A stretch of DNA of 64,000 nt from JBEBSD01 sp040394475 (GCA_040394475.1 JBEBSD010000002.1:62001-126000); one strand, 5' to 3'; numbered from the stretch's first letter, positions 51,243-60,564 are shown. A program made the numbers and translations. The notes: generated by a model not told the origin, from the sequence alone.

Positions 51243-52442
51243 ATGTTACAAACAATGCGATGGTTTGGCCCGGAGGATCCGGTTTCGCTGGGGGATATTC
51301 GCCAGGCCGGATGCGAAGGCGTCGTTTCCGCACTCCATCAGCTGCCGGTGGGCGCCGTGTGGTCCCGGGAAGCGATTGCTCTCCGCAAGTCGCAGATTGA
51401 GGCCGGGAATGACCGCTATAGCCCGTTGCATTGGGTAGTCGTCGAAAGCCTTCCCGTGCATGAGGCGATCAAGCAGGGAAAAGCAGAACGGGATGAATTG
51501 ATCGCGAATTATATTCAATCGTTGAGAAACCTGGCGAGCGAGGGTATTTTTACGGTGTGTTACAATTTTATGCCGGTGCTGGACTGGTCCCGGACCAATG
51601 TCGCCTATCCGCTGGCATCCGGGGCAACCACCTTGCGTTTCGACTGGAAGGATTTTGCCGTATTCGACCTGTTTCTTCTGAAACGCCCCGAGGCCCTGCA
51701 CGAATACCCGGACGCGGTACAAGAGGAGCTGCGGCTGCGGTATGATCAAATGACGCCTGATGCCGTCGCACAGTTGACGTCGACAGTGTTATTGGGGCTT
51801 CCGGGATCGAAGGAGGCGTTTGATCTGGATACCTTTCAGTCGCTGCTGGACCCGTATCGGGAGATCGACGAAAGCCGGTTCCGGGAAAACCTGTATTACT
51901 TTATCCGGCAGGTGGCACCTGAAGCGCAGGCGCTGGGGATCAACTGGTGTATTCATCCGGATGATCCGCCGAGGTCTTTGCTGGGGCTGCCCCGCGTAGT
52001 GAGTACGGAAGCCGATCTGGCGGCCATCCTGGAGGCATGCGACGTTCCGGCTAACGGAATCACGTTCTGTACCGGTTCGCTGGGGGTGCGTGCGGAAAAT
52101 GATTTACCGGAGATGGTCCGGAAATTTGCTTCCCGCATCCATTTTATTCATTTGCGGGCGACGCAAAGGGAAAAAGATCCGTTGAATTTTCAGGAAGCGG
52201 AACATCTGCAGGGAGATGTGCCGATGTATGAAGTAGTGAAGGCGCTGGTACTGGAAGAGGAGCGACGGCACAGCAGTGCTGCCCGCAACGCCCGGATACC
52301 GATGCGTCCGGATCACGGATTTCTGCTCCTGGATGATCTGAACAAAACAACTTATCCCGGTTATTCAGCCATCGGAAGGCTGAAAGGACTGGCGGAACTA
52401 CGGGGACTGGAAATGGGGATCCGTAAGTTCCTTAACCGTTAA
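51243..52442 (+). CDS. uxuA: Mannonate dehydratase
   Basis: The 399-aa TIM-barrel enzyme dehydrates D-mannonate to 2-keto-3-deoxygluconate in glucuronate breakdown. Marks: start MLQTMRWFGPEDPVSLGDIR, then VCYNFMPVLDWSRT, GINWCIHPDDPPRSLLGLPR, ITFCTGSLG and MRPDHGFLLLDD, which carry the metal-binding Cys and His residues. It is followed by an SDR 15 bp downstream, the likely preceding step. No UxaC or KdgK in the window. Confidence 0.96.
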   Translation: MLQTMRWFGPEDPVSLGDIRQAGCEGVVSALHQLPVGAVWSREAIALRKSQIEAGNDRYSPLHWVVVESLPVHEAIKQGKAERDELIANYIQSLRNLASEGIFTVCYNFMPVLDWSRTNVAYPLASGATTLRFDWKDFAVFDLFLLKRPEALHEYPDAVQEELRLRYDQMTPDAVAQLTSTVLLGLPGSKEAFDLDTFQSLLDPYREIDESRFRENLYYFIRQVAPEAQALGINWCIHPDDPPRSLLGLPRVVSTEADLAAILEACDVPANGITFCTGSLGVRAENDLPEMVRKFASRIHFIHLRATQREKDPLNFQEAEHLQGDVPMYEVVKALVLEEERRHSSAARNARIPMRPDHGFLLLDDLNKTTYPGYSAIGRLKGLAELRGLEMGIRKFLNR

Positions 52443-52457
52443 TACTTACTATTTACT

Positions 52458-53246
52458 ATGATAGCTATAAATGAACAGACTGTTGGGGGGAGTTTCCCTT
52501 TTTCTCTGCAAGATAAATTGGTGCTGATCACCGGCGGCGGGAGTGGAATCGGTTTTCACATCGCGCAATGCATGATAGAAGCAGGCGCAACAGTAGTGAT
52601 CACCGGAAGAAGGGAAGCGGTGTTGAAAGAGGCTGTCGGAACCTTGGGAGAAAAAGCCTTCTTTTTTATAAATGATATTACCAGGACCGGGGAGTTACCC
52701 GGATTGGTAGAACGGATAGAAGCAGCGCACGGCCCGATTGATGTAGTGGTCAACAATGCCGGGGTCAACATGAAAAAATGGGCAGTGGAAGTAACGGATG
52801 AAGAGTTTGACCGGATTCTGCAAACCAACCTGAATGCCGTTTTCTCGCTGACCAGGGAATGTGGAAAAAGGATGATCGCCCGTAAAAGCGGGGTCATCCT
52901 GATGATTACTTCCATGGCGGCCCTGTACGGTATCGACCGGGTTGTGGCCTATACGGCTTCCAAATCGGCGGTAGCCGGAATGGTAAAAGCCCTGGCTACC
53001 GAGTTTTCCCCGCATAATGTCCGGGTGAATGCCATTGCGCCGGGCTTTATCGAAACACCGATGATGCTGACCGCGATGAACGGGGATCCTCCCCGGCGGG
53101 AAAAGGCAATGGACCGCACGCCCATGGGATCCTGGGGAAAGCCCGAGGATATCGGTTATGCAGCTGTTTTTCTTGCTTCGCAGGCAGCAAAATTTATTAC
53201 AGGGGTGTCGCTGCCGGTGGATGGGGGCAACTCAATAGGATTTTAG
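52458..53246 (+). CDS. SDR oxidoreductase, probable fructuronate reductase
   Basis: The 262-aa classical short-chain dehydrogenase has NAD(P) motif ITGGGSGIGFHIAQ (about 24), NNAGV, catalytic S in MITSMAALYG and Y-x-x-x-K in AYTASKSAV, then PGFIETPM. It follows uxuA by 15 bp, so it likely interconverts D-mannonate and D-fructuronate in place of the unrelated UxuB. Gluconate 5-dehydrogenase and 3-ketoacyl-ACP reductase are similar in sequence; context decides. Confidence 0.82.
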   Translation: MIAINEQTVGGSFPFSLQDKLVLITGGGSGIGFHIAQCMIEAGATVVITGRREAVLKEAVGTLGEKAFFFINDITRTGELPGLVERIEAAHGPIDVVVNNAGVNMKKWAVEVTDEEFDRILQTNLNAVFSLTRECGKRMIARKSGVILMITSMAALYGIDRVVAYTASKSAVAGMVKALATEFSPHNVRVNAIAPGFIETPMMLTAMNGDPPRREKAMDRTPMGSWGKPEDIGYAAVFLASQAAKFITGVSLPVDGGNSIGF

Positions 53247-53267
53247 GAACTAACTTTCCAGGGGTGT

Positions 53268-55976
53268 ATGCGTACATTATACTTGCTTTTAGTACTTGTT
53301 GGCGGGGGAGGACTCTTCGCACAAACAATCCCGTCTCCGAAAGAACATTTTGGGTTTCCGATAGGGGAGGACTACCAGTTGGCGAATTTTACGGCGACAG
53401 CAGCCTACTTTAAAAAGGTAGCCGCCGCGTCCGACCGGGTGAAATTAGTGTCGATAGGTGAAACTGAGGAAGGCAGGGAACAGCCGATGCTGATTGTGAC
53501 GTCTCCTGAGAATCATCAGAAGCTGGAGCATTACCGGGAGATCTCTGTAAAAATGGCCAGGGCTGAGGGGATCGGGGAAGATGAAGCAAGAAAGTTGTCG
53601 CAGGAGGGAAAGGCGATCGTGTGGATCGACGGCGGCCTTCATGCAACCGAAACCGTAGGGACCCATCAGCTGATCGAGTCGGTGTGGCTGCTGGCCAGCC
53701 GGAACGACCCTGAAACCCGCCGGATCCTGGAGAAGGTCATCATCCTGTTTACGCATGCCAATCCGGATGGGCAGGAACTGGTGTCGGATTGGTTTATGAG
53801 GGAAAAGGACCCGAAAAAGCGCAGTCTGTCTTATTTGCCGCGGCTGTACCAGAAATATGCAGGGCACGACAATAACCGGGATTTTTACATGCAGAACCTG
53901 AAGGAGTCCCGGAATATCGGCCGGCAATTGTTTGTTGACTGGATCCCGCAGATCATGTACAACCACCATCAACGGGGCCCCGCCGGATCGGTTCTGGCAG
54001 GGCCGCCTTACCGCGACCCTTTTAATTATGTCTTTGATCCGATGATGATTACCGGCATTGACGCGATAGGGGCGGCCATGTACAACCGGTTGAATGCGGA
54101 GGATAAAATCGGGTTTACCCGGTTGGGAGGAGCGGTTTTTTCTACCTGGTATAACGGCGGCCTGCGGACAACCACTCACTTTCATAATATGATCGGTATT
54201 CTTACCGAAATTATCGGGGGACCGGTGCCTGAAACTATTCCCCTGGTGCCGGAGCGGCTGATACCTACGAACAATACTCCCAGCCCGGCCTACCCGCAAG
54301 CCTGGCATTTTCAGCAGTCGATCGATTATTCGGTCTCCCTGAACTATGCCGTGCTGGATTATGCCGCCCGTAACAGCGACCATTTGCTGTACAACATTTA
54401 TAAAATGGGACGCAATTCCATTGAACGGGGCAGCGGCGATTACTGGACTCCGTATCCGAAGCGGATTGACGCCATAATGGCCGCTTATAAAGCGGAGCAA
54501 ACTCCCGTAGGGAATAGCGCTCAGGGAGCAAGTATCCCGGTAAGATACTACGACTCGGTATTGAAGGCTCCTCCGCTGCGCGATCCCCGCGGCTATGTGA
54601 TCTCCGCGGATCAGGAGGATTTTGCCACGGCGGTTAAATTTATCAACGCCCTGATCCGTACCGGTATCCGGGTTGAGAAGGCGACAGCCCCTTTTACGGT
54701 GCAGCAGGTGGAGTACCCCGCCGGATCGTTTGTTGTTAAAACGGCGCAGGCTTTTCGCCCGCACGTACTCGATATGTTTGAACCGCAGAATTATCCCAAT
54801 GATTTTAAGTATCCGGGAGGACCTCCGATAGCCCCTTATGATGCAGCGGGCTGGACGCTGGCTTTTCAGATGGGGATTCAATTTGACCGTTTCCTCGACG
54901 ATTTTACGGGCCCTTTCGAGCAGCTTCCCTATGGCGAACTGCAGACAGCTCCCGGTAAGCTGGGAGCGGGCACAGGAGGCTATCTGCTGAAGGCTGCTGT
55001 GAACGACAGCTATTTGCTTGCCAACCGTTTGTTGAAATCCGGACAGAAGGTCTATCGGATTACAGGTCCGAAAAGGGCCGGTAACTCATTGACGGGGAGC
55101 TTTTATGTTCCCTACACCAAAGAGACCCGGAAAATGTTGGAACAGCTTTCAGCGGAACAGGGGCTGGCGGTGACGGCATTCTCAAAAAAGCCGGACATGG
55201 AGTTGCAGCTGTTAACCGGCTTGCTCCGTGTCGGATTGTGGGACACCTACGGCGGTTCTATGCCTTCGGGATGGATGCGTTGGCTGCTGGAGCAATACGG
55301 GTTTGACTTTAAGGTAGTTTATCCCAAGGAAATCGATGCCGGAAACCTGAGGGCGCATTACGATGTGCTGGTATTCCCGACACGGGCAATTCCTGCAGTA
55401 ACGGCGCGATCGGCTACAGGGGTAAGAGACGAACAGGTACCGGAAGAGTTCCGGGATCGGACCGGAACGGTTACGGCTGAAACATCTGTTCCGCAGCTTA
55501 AGGAATTTCTGAATGCCGGCGGCAAAATAGTCGCGATCGGTACCAGTACTAATCTGGCCTATCACCTGGACCTGCCGGTGCGGAATGCCCTGACCCAGAT
55601 TGAAACAGACGGCAAGGCGGGTGCGCTGCCATCCGAAAAGTACTATATTCCGGGAAGTATCTTACAGGTCCGGGTAGATACGACGATTGCTGCAAATAGC
55701 GGGCTGGCCCCGCAGATGGATGTTTATTTTGACAGAAGCCCGGTCTTTCATTTGTCGCCGGCAGCTATCGCGAGCGGAAAGGTCAGGCCATTGGCCTGGT
55801 TTGGAGAAAAGCCGCTGCGGAGCGGATGGGCCTGGGGAGAGGCTTATCTGAAAGATGGCGTTGCAGCCTTCGAGGCATCGGTTGGAGAAGGAACGTTATA
55901 TGCTTTCGGTCCCGAAATTACATTCAGAGCGCAGTCGCACGGGACATTCAAATGGCTGTTCGGACGGTTGTATTGA
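53268..55976 (+). CDS. Secreted M14-type zinc carboxypeptidase
   Basis: The 902-aa protein has a signal peptide (MRTLYLLLVLVGGGGLFAQ). The N-terminal M14 domain (about 35-360) has metal ligands in GGLHATETVGTHQ (HxxE) and a third His in MYNHHQRGPAG, and FTHANPDGQE is typical. The rest (about 400-900) is a long beta-rich and GATase-like C-terminal region, as in large Bacteroidota M14 proteins. It cleaves C-terminal residues of peptides in the periplasm or outside. Its 21-bp distance to the SDR suggests read-through, but no functional link is evident. Confidence 0.9.
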   Translation: MRTLYLLLVLVGGGGLFAQTIPSPKEHFGFPIGEDYQLANFTATAAYFKKVAAASDRVKLVSIGETEEGREQPMLIVTSPENHQKLEHYREISVKMARAEGIGEDEARKLSQEGKAIVWIDGGLHATETVGTHQLIESVWLLASRNDPETRRILEKVIILFTHANPDGQELVSDWFMREKDPKKRSLSYLPRLYQKYAGHDNNRDFYMQNLKESRNIGRQLFVDWIPQIMYNHHQRGPAGSVLAGPPYRDPFNYVFDPMMITGIDAIGAAMYNRLNAEDKIGFTRLGGAVFSTWYNGGLRTTTHFHNMIGILTEIIGGPVPETIPLVPERLIPTNNTPSPAYPQAWHFQQSIDYSVSLNYAVLDYAARNSDHLLYNIYKMGRNSIERGSGDYWTPYPKRIDAIMAAYKAEQTPVGNSAQGASIPVRYYDSVLKAPPLRDPRGYVISADQEDFATAVKFINALIRTGIRVEKATAPFTVQQVEYPAGSFVVKTAQAFRPHVLDMFEPQNYPNDFKYPGGPPIAPYDAAGWTLAFQMGIQFDRFLDDFTGPFEQLPYGELQTAPGKLGAGTGGYLLKAAVNDSYLLANRLLKSGQKVYRITGPKRAGNSLTGSFYVPYTKETRKMLEQLSAEQGLAVTAFSKKPDMELQLLTGLLRVGLWDTYGGSMPSGWMRWLLEQYGFDFKVVYPKEIDAGNLRAHYDVLVFPTRAIPAVTARSATGVRDEQVPEEFRDRTGTVTAETSVPQLKEFLNAGGKIVAIGTSTNLAYHLDLPVRNALTQIETDGKAGALPSEKYYIPGSILQVRVDTTIAANSGLAPQMDVYFDRSPVFHLSPAAIASGKVRPLAWFGEKPLRSGWAWGEAYLKDGVAAFEASVGEGTLYAFGPEITFRAQSHGTFKWLFGRLY

Positions 55977-55987
55977 GCAAAAACCGT

Positions 55988-56251
55988 TTATTTGAAATAC
56001 CGCTTAATGCGCCGCCGGTTATATACAAACCGGGTAATCCCGAATCCGAGGATCATCGGGGACGCGATGATGCCGGCTAAACCGAGTTCATACACCTTAT
56101 CGAAAATATCGACCCGCATAATCGTAATCCCGGCGCCCAACAAAGTAAGCCCGGTCCGGAGATACGACAGCAGTGTTCGCTCATTGGAAAGGTGTGTCCG
56201 TTCGATCGCCATTTTGTCGGCAAGTGATAGCGGGTCAGGTTTTGATTGCAT
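55988..56251 (-). CDS. DUF202 (YidH) family membrane protein
   Basis: The 87-aa protein has the DUF202 mark ERTHLSNERTLLSYLRTGLT (about 17-36) followed by two membrane helices (LLGAGITIM and LAGIIASPMILGFGI) and a basic C-terminus. Family function is unknown. Convergent to the M14 gene. Confidence 0.88.
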   Translation of the reverse strand: MQSKPDPLSLADKMAIERTHLSNERTLLSYLRTGLTLLGAGITIMRVDIFDKVYELGLAGIIASPMILGFGITRFVYNRRRIKRYFK

Positions 56252-56253
56252 GT

Positions 56254-56295
56254 ACGAATTACGATTGACGAATTACGATTGACGAATTAGGATTT
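56254..56295. repeat. 14-bp (2 x 7) tandem repeat, three units
   Basis: Three units of ACGAATTACGATTG, the last one diverged. It can also be read as heptamers ACGAATT and ACGATTG. It lies 3 bp upstream of the DUF202 start, so it overlaps that gene's leader. Confidence 0.85.
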
Positions 56296-56360
56296 ATGAA
56301 GAATGACTTGTGGGGGGATGGAGTTGAAACGCGCCCGTTCCCTATTCTCTAAAATCGTAC

Positions 56361-57686
56361 CTATACCCCATTTTCTGATGCCGGCTGCCGGTACTTTTTA
56401 TAGAAGTGAAAAACCGCCAGAAACAGCAGGAGCAGAAGGAAGAAGATGAATGTCTCCATGGGGTTGAACCAGGCGATGGCAATGAGTGAGAACACCGACA
56501 GGGTTAGGGCAATCAGGGGAAACCAGGGGTAAAATGGGGTGGTAAACGGACGTTCCAGATGAGGCTCTTTGTGGCGTAAAACAAACAGGCTGATCATACT
56601 GACGATGTACATGACCAAGGCGCCGATGGCGGAGATGGTGATAACCTGACCGGTGGTGCCGGTAAGCAGGGAAATGATGCCCACACCGCCTCCGGCCAGC
56701 AGGGCCCAATGGGGGGTACGGAACCGGGGGTGCAGCCGGGAAAGGATCGTGGGTAGATACCCGGCGCGGGCCATCGCGAAAATCTCCCGCGAATAGCCGA
56801 ACATAATACTGTGAAAGGAAGCGATCAGCCCGAAAAGACCTATGCCGGCAAAAAGTTTGGTCAATGAATTGTCTTTCCCCAGGATGATCCCGATGGTTTC
56901 GGGCAACGGGTAGTCGATCGAACTCAGTTGTCTCCAGTCGGTGGCCCCGCCGGTAAGGATCATAACACCCAACGCCAGGAAAACCAGGGTGCCGATTCCG
57001 TACAAATAGCCCTTGGGTATATTCTTGCGGGGTTCTTCCACTTCTTCCGCCACCATGGCAACCCCCTCAATGGCCAGGTAAAACCAGATGGCAAAAGGTA
57101 TTGCTGCAAATATTCCGCCCCATTCCAGCGGAAAGGCGTTTGCCAAAAAATTGGCTGTTTTGAATTCCGGCGCAACGATCCCCATATACAAAAGCAGCTC
57201 CCCGACAGCCAGGACGGTAATAAAGAGCGTGAAAACCGCTGATTCTTTTACCCCTAAAAAATTGATGCACGTAAAGAGAAAATAACAGGTAATGGCCACC
57301 GTTAGTACCGAGAGCGAGGGATACAGGAAATGCATATAACTACCCAACGCAAAGGCAATAGCCGGGGGAGCGAGCAGAAACTCTACGAGGGTGGCATATC
57401 CGGCAATCAAACCACCGTAAGGGCCCAGTGCTTTCTCCGCATAGGAAAAGGGACCTCCCGCCTGGGGAATGCTGGTGGTGAGTTCGGTAAAGCTGAAAAT
57501 AAAGGTTACATACAGAATGGTAATGACCAGGGTCGCGATCAGAAAGCCCACGGTACCGGCGGTAGACCAGCCATAATTCCAACCGAAATAATCGCCGGAA
57601 ATTACGAGTCCGACTGCAATGGCCCACAGGTGAATGGGGCGAAGTACTTTTTTTAAAGTCGTAGAAGAACCGGGTGTTGTCGCCAT
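56361..57686 (-). CDS. APC-family permease, ethanolamine permease type
   Basis: The 441-aa protein with 12 helices carries the ISGDYFGWNYGWSTAGTVGF motif of the ethanolamine permease (Eat) branch of the amino acid-polyamine-organocation family. Further marks are ELTTSIPQAGGPFSYAEKAL and the loop EGVAMVAEEVEEPRKNIPKG. It would import ethanolamine or a related amine. No eutBC ammonia-lyase genes are nearby. Start ATG 57686. Confidence 0.87.
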   Translation of the reverse strand: MATTPGSSTTLKKVLRPIHLWAIAVGLVISGDYFGWNYGWSTAGTVGFLIATLVITILYVTFIFSFTELTTSIPQAGGPFSYAEKALGPYGGLIAGYATLVEFLLAPPAIAFALGSYMHFLYPSLSVLTVAITCYFLFTCINFLGVKESAVFTLFITVLAVGELLLYMGIVAPEFKTANFLANAFPLEWGGIFAAIPFAIWFYLAIEGVAMVAEEVEEPRKNIPKGYLYGIGTLVFLALGVMILTGGATDWRQLSSIDYPLPETIGIILGKDNSLTKLFAGIGLFGLIASFHSIMFGYSREIFAMARAGYLPTILSRLHPRFRTPHWALLAGGGVGIISLLTGTTGQVITISAIGALVMYIVSMISLFVLRHKEPHLERPFTTPFYPWFPLIALTLSVFSLIAIAWFNPMETFIFFLLLLLFLAVFHFYKKYRQPASENGV

Positions 57687-57818
57687 TTGATAAAAACTAT
57701 AGGGGAAATACGATGTTAACGGATAATAGAGCGCAGTTCGGAAGTATTCAACTATTGCTGCATCATTTGATTTTCTACTGGTTAAAATGAAAATCAGGCT
57801 AGTGCGGTCATTTTTTTG

Positions 57819-57826
57819 TAATTTTG
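57819..57826 (+). promoter_or_regulatory. TAnnTTTG element upstream of queE
   Basis: A perfect TAATTTTG without a clear TTG at the usual distance. Start expected near 57833, just ahead of a short upstream reading frame. Confidence 0.5.
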
Positions 57827-57844
57827 CAAGCTTATAAAGGGTTT

Positions 57845-57967
57845 ATGAATCAAGGTCCGGCCGCTGAGCCCGAAGTGAGCCTGCGGTCACCGGATGCTGC
57901 CGGGGTGACGAGCAGCCTCCCGTACGGCCACTCACAAAAATCCTTAAGAAACGGCACTGATGTATGA
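57845..57967 (+). CDS. Short upstream ORF coupled to queE (40 codons)
   Basis: ATG at 57845 opens 40 codons (MNQGPAAEPEVSLRSPDAAG at the start) that end in TGA at 57965-57967, overlapping the queE ATG as ATGA. The position 12 nt after the predicted start site and the overlap suggest translational coupling. The peptide has no known motif. The same RNA can form a hairpin at 57886-57909. It could be a chance frame; alternatively the true queE start lies downstream. Confidence 0.35.
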   Translation: MNQGPAAEPEVSLRSPDAAGVTSSLPYGHSQKSLRNGTDV

Positions 57968-58623
57968 ATAGTATAATTAAAGTAGCGGAATCTAAAGCGG
58001 CTTCTTCTATTAAAGACAGTTCGGATGATTTGCTACCGGTGATGGAGGCATTTTATACATTGCAGGGAGAGGGTACACATAGCGGCCGGGCCGCTTATTT
58101 TATCCGGCTGGCCGGGTGCGATGTAGGGTGTCATTGGTGCGATGTCAAAGAATCTTGGGATGCGGCGTTGTACCCGCGGTTAGCTGTAGCCGAAATTGTG
58201 GAAGGTGCTTTACAATATCCGGGACGTTTAGCGGTTATTACTGGAGGGGAACCGCTGATGCACGAGCTGGGAGTATTGACCCGCCGGTTGCAGGAAGCAG
58301 GTTTCGAAACGAATATAGAAACCTCCGGAGTAGGCAGGCTGTCGGGCGTATGGGATTGGGTGTGTTTTTCACCCAAAAAATTCAAAGCACCCGATCCTGG
58401 GATTTACGAAATGGCCAATGAACTGAAAGTAGTGGTGTACCATAGGAGTGACCTGGATTTTGCGGAAGAACATGCCCGAAAGGTGCCTGCTGACTGCCGG
58501 TTGTTGCTGCAGGTGGAATGGGGGAAAAGGGAGCAGATGATGCCGCTGGTGATCGACTATATTCGGCGTTACCCGCAGTGGCGGATGTCCCTGCAAACCC
58601 ATAAATACATGAATATTCCCTGA
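57964..58623 (+). CDS. queE: 7-carboxy-7-deazaguanine synthase
   Basis: The 219-aa radical SAM enzyme contracts 6-carboxytetrahydropterin to CDG in queuosine synthesis. The cluster motif is RLAGCDVGCHWCDVKESWD (CxxxCxxC). VMEAFYTLQGEGTHSGRAAY precedes it and VITGGEPLMHELG follows. The first 24 residues (ahead of LLPVMEAFY) are poorly conserved, so translation could also begin slightly downstream. The queE stop overlaps the ATG of the PorE-like gene by one base. Confidence 0.94.
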   Translation: MNSIIKVAESKAASSIKDSSDDLLPVMEAFYTLQGEGTHSGRAAYFIRLAGCDVGCHWCDVKESWDAALYPRLAVAEIVEGALQYPGRLAVITGGEPLMHELGVLTRRLQEAGFETNIETSGVGRLSGVWDWVCFSPKKFKAPDPGIYEMANELKVVVYHRSDLDFAEEHARKVPADCRLLLQVEWGKREQMMPLVIDYIRRYPQWRMSLQTHKYMNIP

Positions 58624-60527
58624 TGCGTTACCTTTTCTGTCTTATCGGATGGTTGCTTTGTCATGGAAGCGTGTCCGGACAGGAGATCTCTTTGTCCCGA
58701 AAAAATCGTGAGTTGTCCGAGAAAGCGGCCCGGGCATGGGATGCCCGGGACCTGGATAAATCTTTTACGCTGTATGAGCAGCTGCTCAAGGCCGAACCTC
58801 GTTTGGCCGTGGCTCACGTCCGGATGGCCCAGCTTTATGAATGGCGTAAAAATACAGAACTGACGGCCTGGCACTACCGGCAGGCTGTGGTGATGCAACC
58901 CGATTCCCCGGATATCCTTCCGGCGCTGCAGTGGCTCGGCCGCTATACCTTCAGCCGGGAGCAATACGATTCGTCGATTACTTACCTGGAACAGGTACTG
59001 CGGCTTTCGGAAGGGAAGAAAGGGAACAACCTGCTGCATCTGACCGAACGGATGCTGGCATCTGCCCGGTTTGCCCGGGAGGCAGTGAAGCACCCGGTAC
59101 CTATAGAGCGCCGGTCGTTGAGCGATACGGTCAATTTCCTTGCCATGCAATTCTTTCCCGTGCTTACGGCGGATAAGGAAACCCTGATCTTTACGGGGTT
59201 AACCGCACAGCGGGATGAAAATATTTACATCTCCAGCTGGAAATCCGGAAGCTGGTCGGCCCCGCAGCCCCTGTCGCCGGTGATCAATACCGCCAGCAAT
59301 GAAGGCACCTGCACGATCTCAGCCGATGGCAGGACCCTGGTATTCACCGGCTGCAGCCGTCCGGATGGCTATGGGAGCTGCGATTTGTATATCACGTATC
59401 AGACCCCGGACGGGTGGACACCTCCGAAAAACCTAGGAGAACCGGTCAATACGCGGCATTGGGAGTCCCAGCCTTCGCTGTCGGCCGATGGACAGGCGCT
59501 TTATTTCGCATCCGATCGCCCGGGAGGAATCGGAAAGGCGGATCTGTGGAAATCGGAAAAGAACGAGGCCGGCAATTGGTCGGAACCGGTCAATCTCGGG
59601 CCTGCCGTGAATACGCCGGAAGATGAAAATGCCCCCTTTGTCCATGCGAACAAGCATACGCTTTTCTATGCTTCCCGCGGGCTGCCCGGGATGGGGGGAT
59701 TTGATATTTTTATGACCACCGGCGCCGATACCAGCTGGTCGGAGCCGGTGAACCTGGGGTATCCGATCAATAACGGGGGAGACCAGGTAGGACTGTTTAT
59801 CACTTCCGACGGACAATCGGCTTATTACACCGAGGATCGTACCGAACCCGGTAAAGGACGTACCTCGCGGCTATTTTCATTTGATATCCCGGACACCTTG
59901 CGCCGTCAGTTTGTGACCACCTGCTATCTGAAAGGGAGGATCCTGGACAGCGAAACCAATGCCCCTGTGGTTGCCCATATCCGGCTGTACAATCTGGAAA
60001 ACCATCAGCTGGTCTCTGATTTTGTTTCGCAGGAAGGAACGGGAGCATACCTGGCCGTGATCAACCGGGGAGCGCGACTGGCATTGTACGTGGAAAGTGA
60101 CGGATACCTATTTAAAAGCATGGCATTTGACGTTGCCGACACAACCAGCGCCCTGAAAATGGACATTCTTATTGAAAAAATACAGAAAGACCGTATCGAA
60201 ACCCTGAATAATATTTACTTCGAATCCGGCGCCTATACATTGGACGAGAAATCGAAGGTAGAGCTGGACAAGCTGGTTGCTTTTCTAACGCATAACCCGT
60301 CGCTGCAAATTGAAATTGCGGGGCATACGGATGCGGTCGGCTCGGACAGTGATAACCTGGAATTATCGGAAAAACGTGCCGGTGCAGTGGCAGCCTACCT
60401 GGAAACCCACGGCATCTCAAAAGAACGCCTGCAATTTAAGGGATATGGGGAACAGCAGCCGAAACTGCCGGACACTTCTGAAGAGAACAGAAGGGTCAAC
60501 CGGCGTATTGAATGGCGGATTCTGTAA
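58623..60527 (+). CDS. PorE-like OmpA protein (TPR, propeller, CRD, OmpA)
   Basis: The 634-aa protein has a signal peptide (MRYLFCLIGWLLCHGSVSGQ). TPR-like helices (about 25-150), WD40/PD40 propeller repeats (about 165-420: SADGRTLVFTGC, SADGQALYFASDRPGG, HANKHTLFYASRG), a carboxypeptidase-regulatory-like domain (about 440-515) and a C-terminal OmpA domain (about 525-634: NNIYFESGAYTLDEKS, IAGHTDAVGSDSDNLELS) follow. This order matches PorE, which anchors the type IX secretion apparatus to peptidoglycan. Translation is coupled to queE (TGATG). Other OmpA-propeller paralogues exist in Bacteroidota, so identity as the true PorE is open. Confidence 0.85.
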   Translation: MRYLFCLIGWLLCHGSVSGQEISLSRKNRELSEKAARAWDARDLDKSFTLYEQLLKAEPRLAVAHVRMAQLYEWRKNTELTAWHYRQAVVMQPDSPDILPALQWLGRYTFSREQYDSSITYLEQVLRLSEGKKGNNLLHLTERMLASARFAREAVKHPVPIERRSLSDTVNFLAMQFFPVLTADKETLIFTGLTAQRDENIYISSWKSGSWSAPQPLSPVINTASNEGTCTISADGRTLVFTGCSRPDGYGSCDLYITYQTPDGWTPPKNLGEPVNTRHWESQPSLSADGQALYFASDRPGGIGKADLWKSEKNEAGNWSEPVNLGPAVNTPEDENAPFVHANKHTLFYASRGLPGMGGFDIFMTTGADTSWSEPVNLGYPINNGGDQVGLFITSDGQSAYYTEDRTEPGKGRTSRLFSFDIPDTLRRQFVTTCYLKGRILDSETNAPVVAHIRLYNLENHQLVSDFVSQEGTGAYLAVINRGARLALYVESDGYLFKSMAFDVADTTSALKMDILIEKIQKDRIETLNNIYFESGAYTLDEKSKVELDKLVAFLTHNPSLQIEIAGHTDAVGSDSDNLELSEKRAGAVAAYLETHGISKERLQFKGYGEQQPKLPDTSEENRRVNRRIEWRIL

Positions 60528-60533
60528 TTGGGG

Positions 60534-60564
60534 TTGTATGTTTTCACAAAAAGCCTCACTTTTG
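60534..60564 (+). promoter_or_regulatory. Possible promoter in the gap before trxB
   Basis: TTG at 60534-60536, 20-bp spacer and CACTTTTG at 60557-60564 (one mismatch). It would give trxB a leader of about 170 nt; no known element is seen in that leader. Confidence 0.4.
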
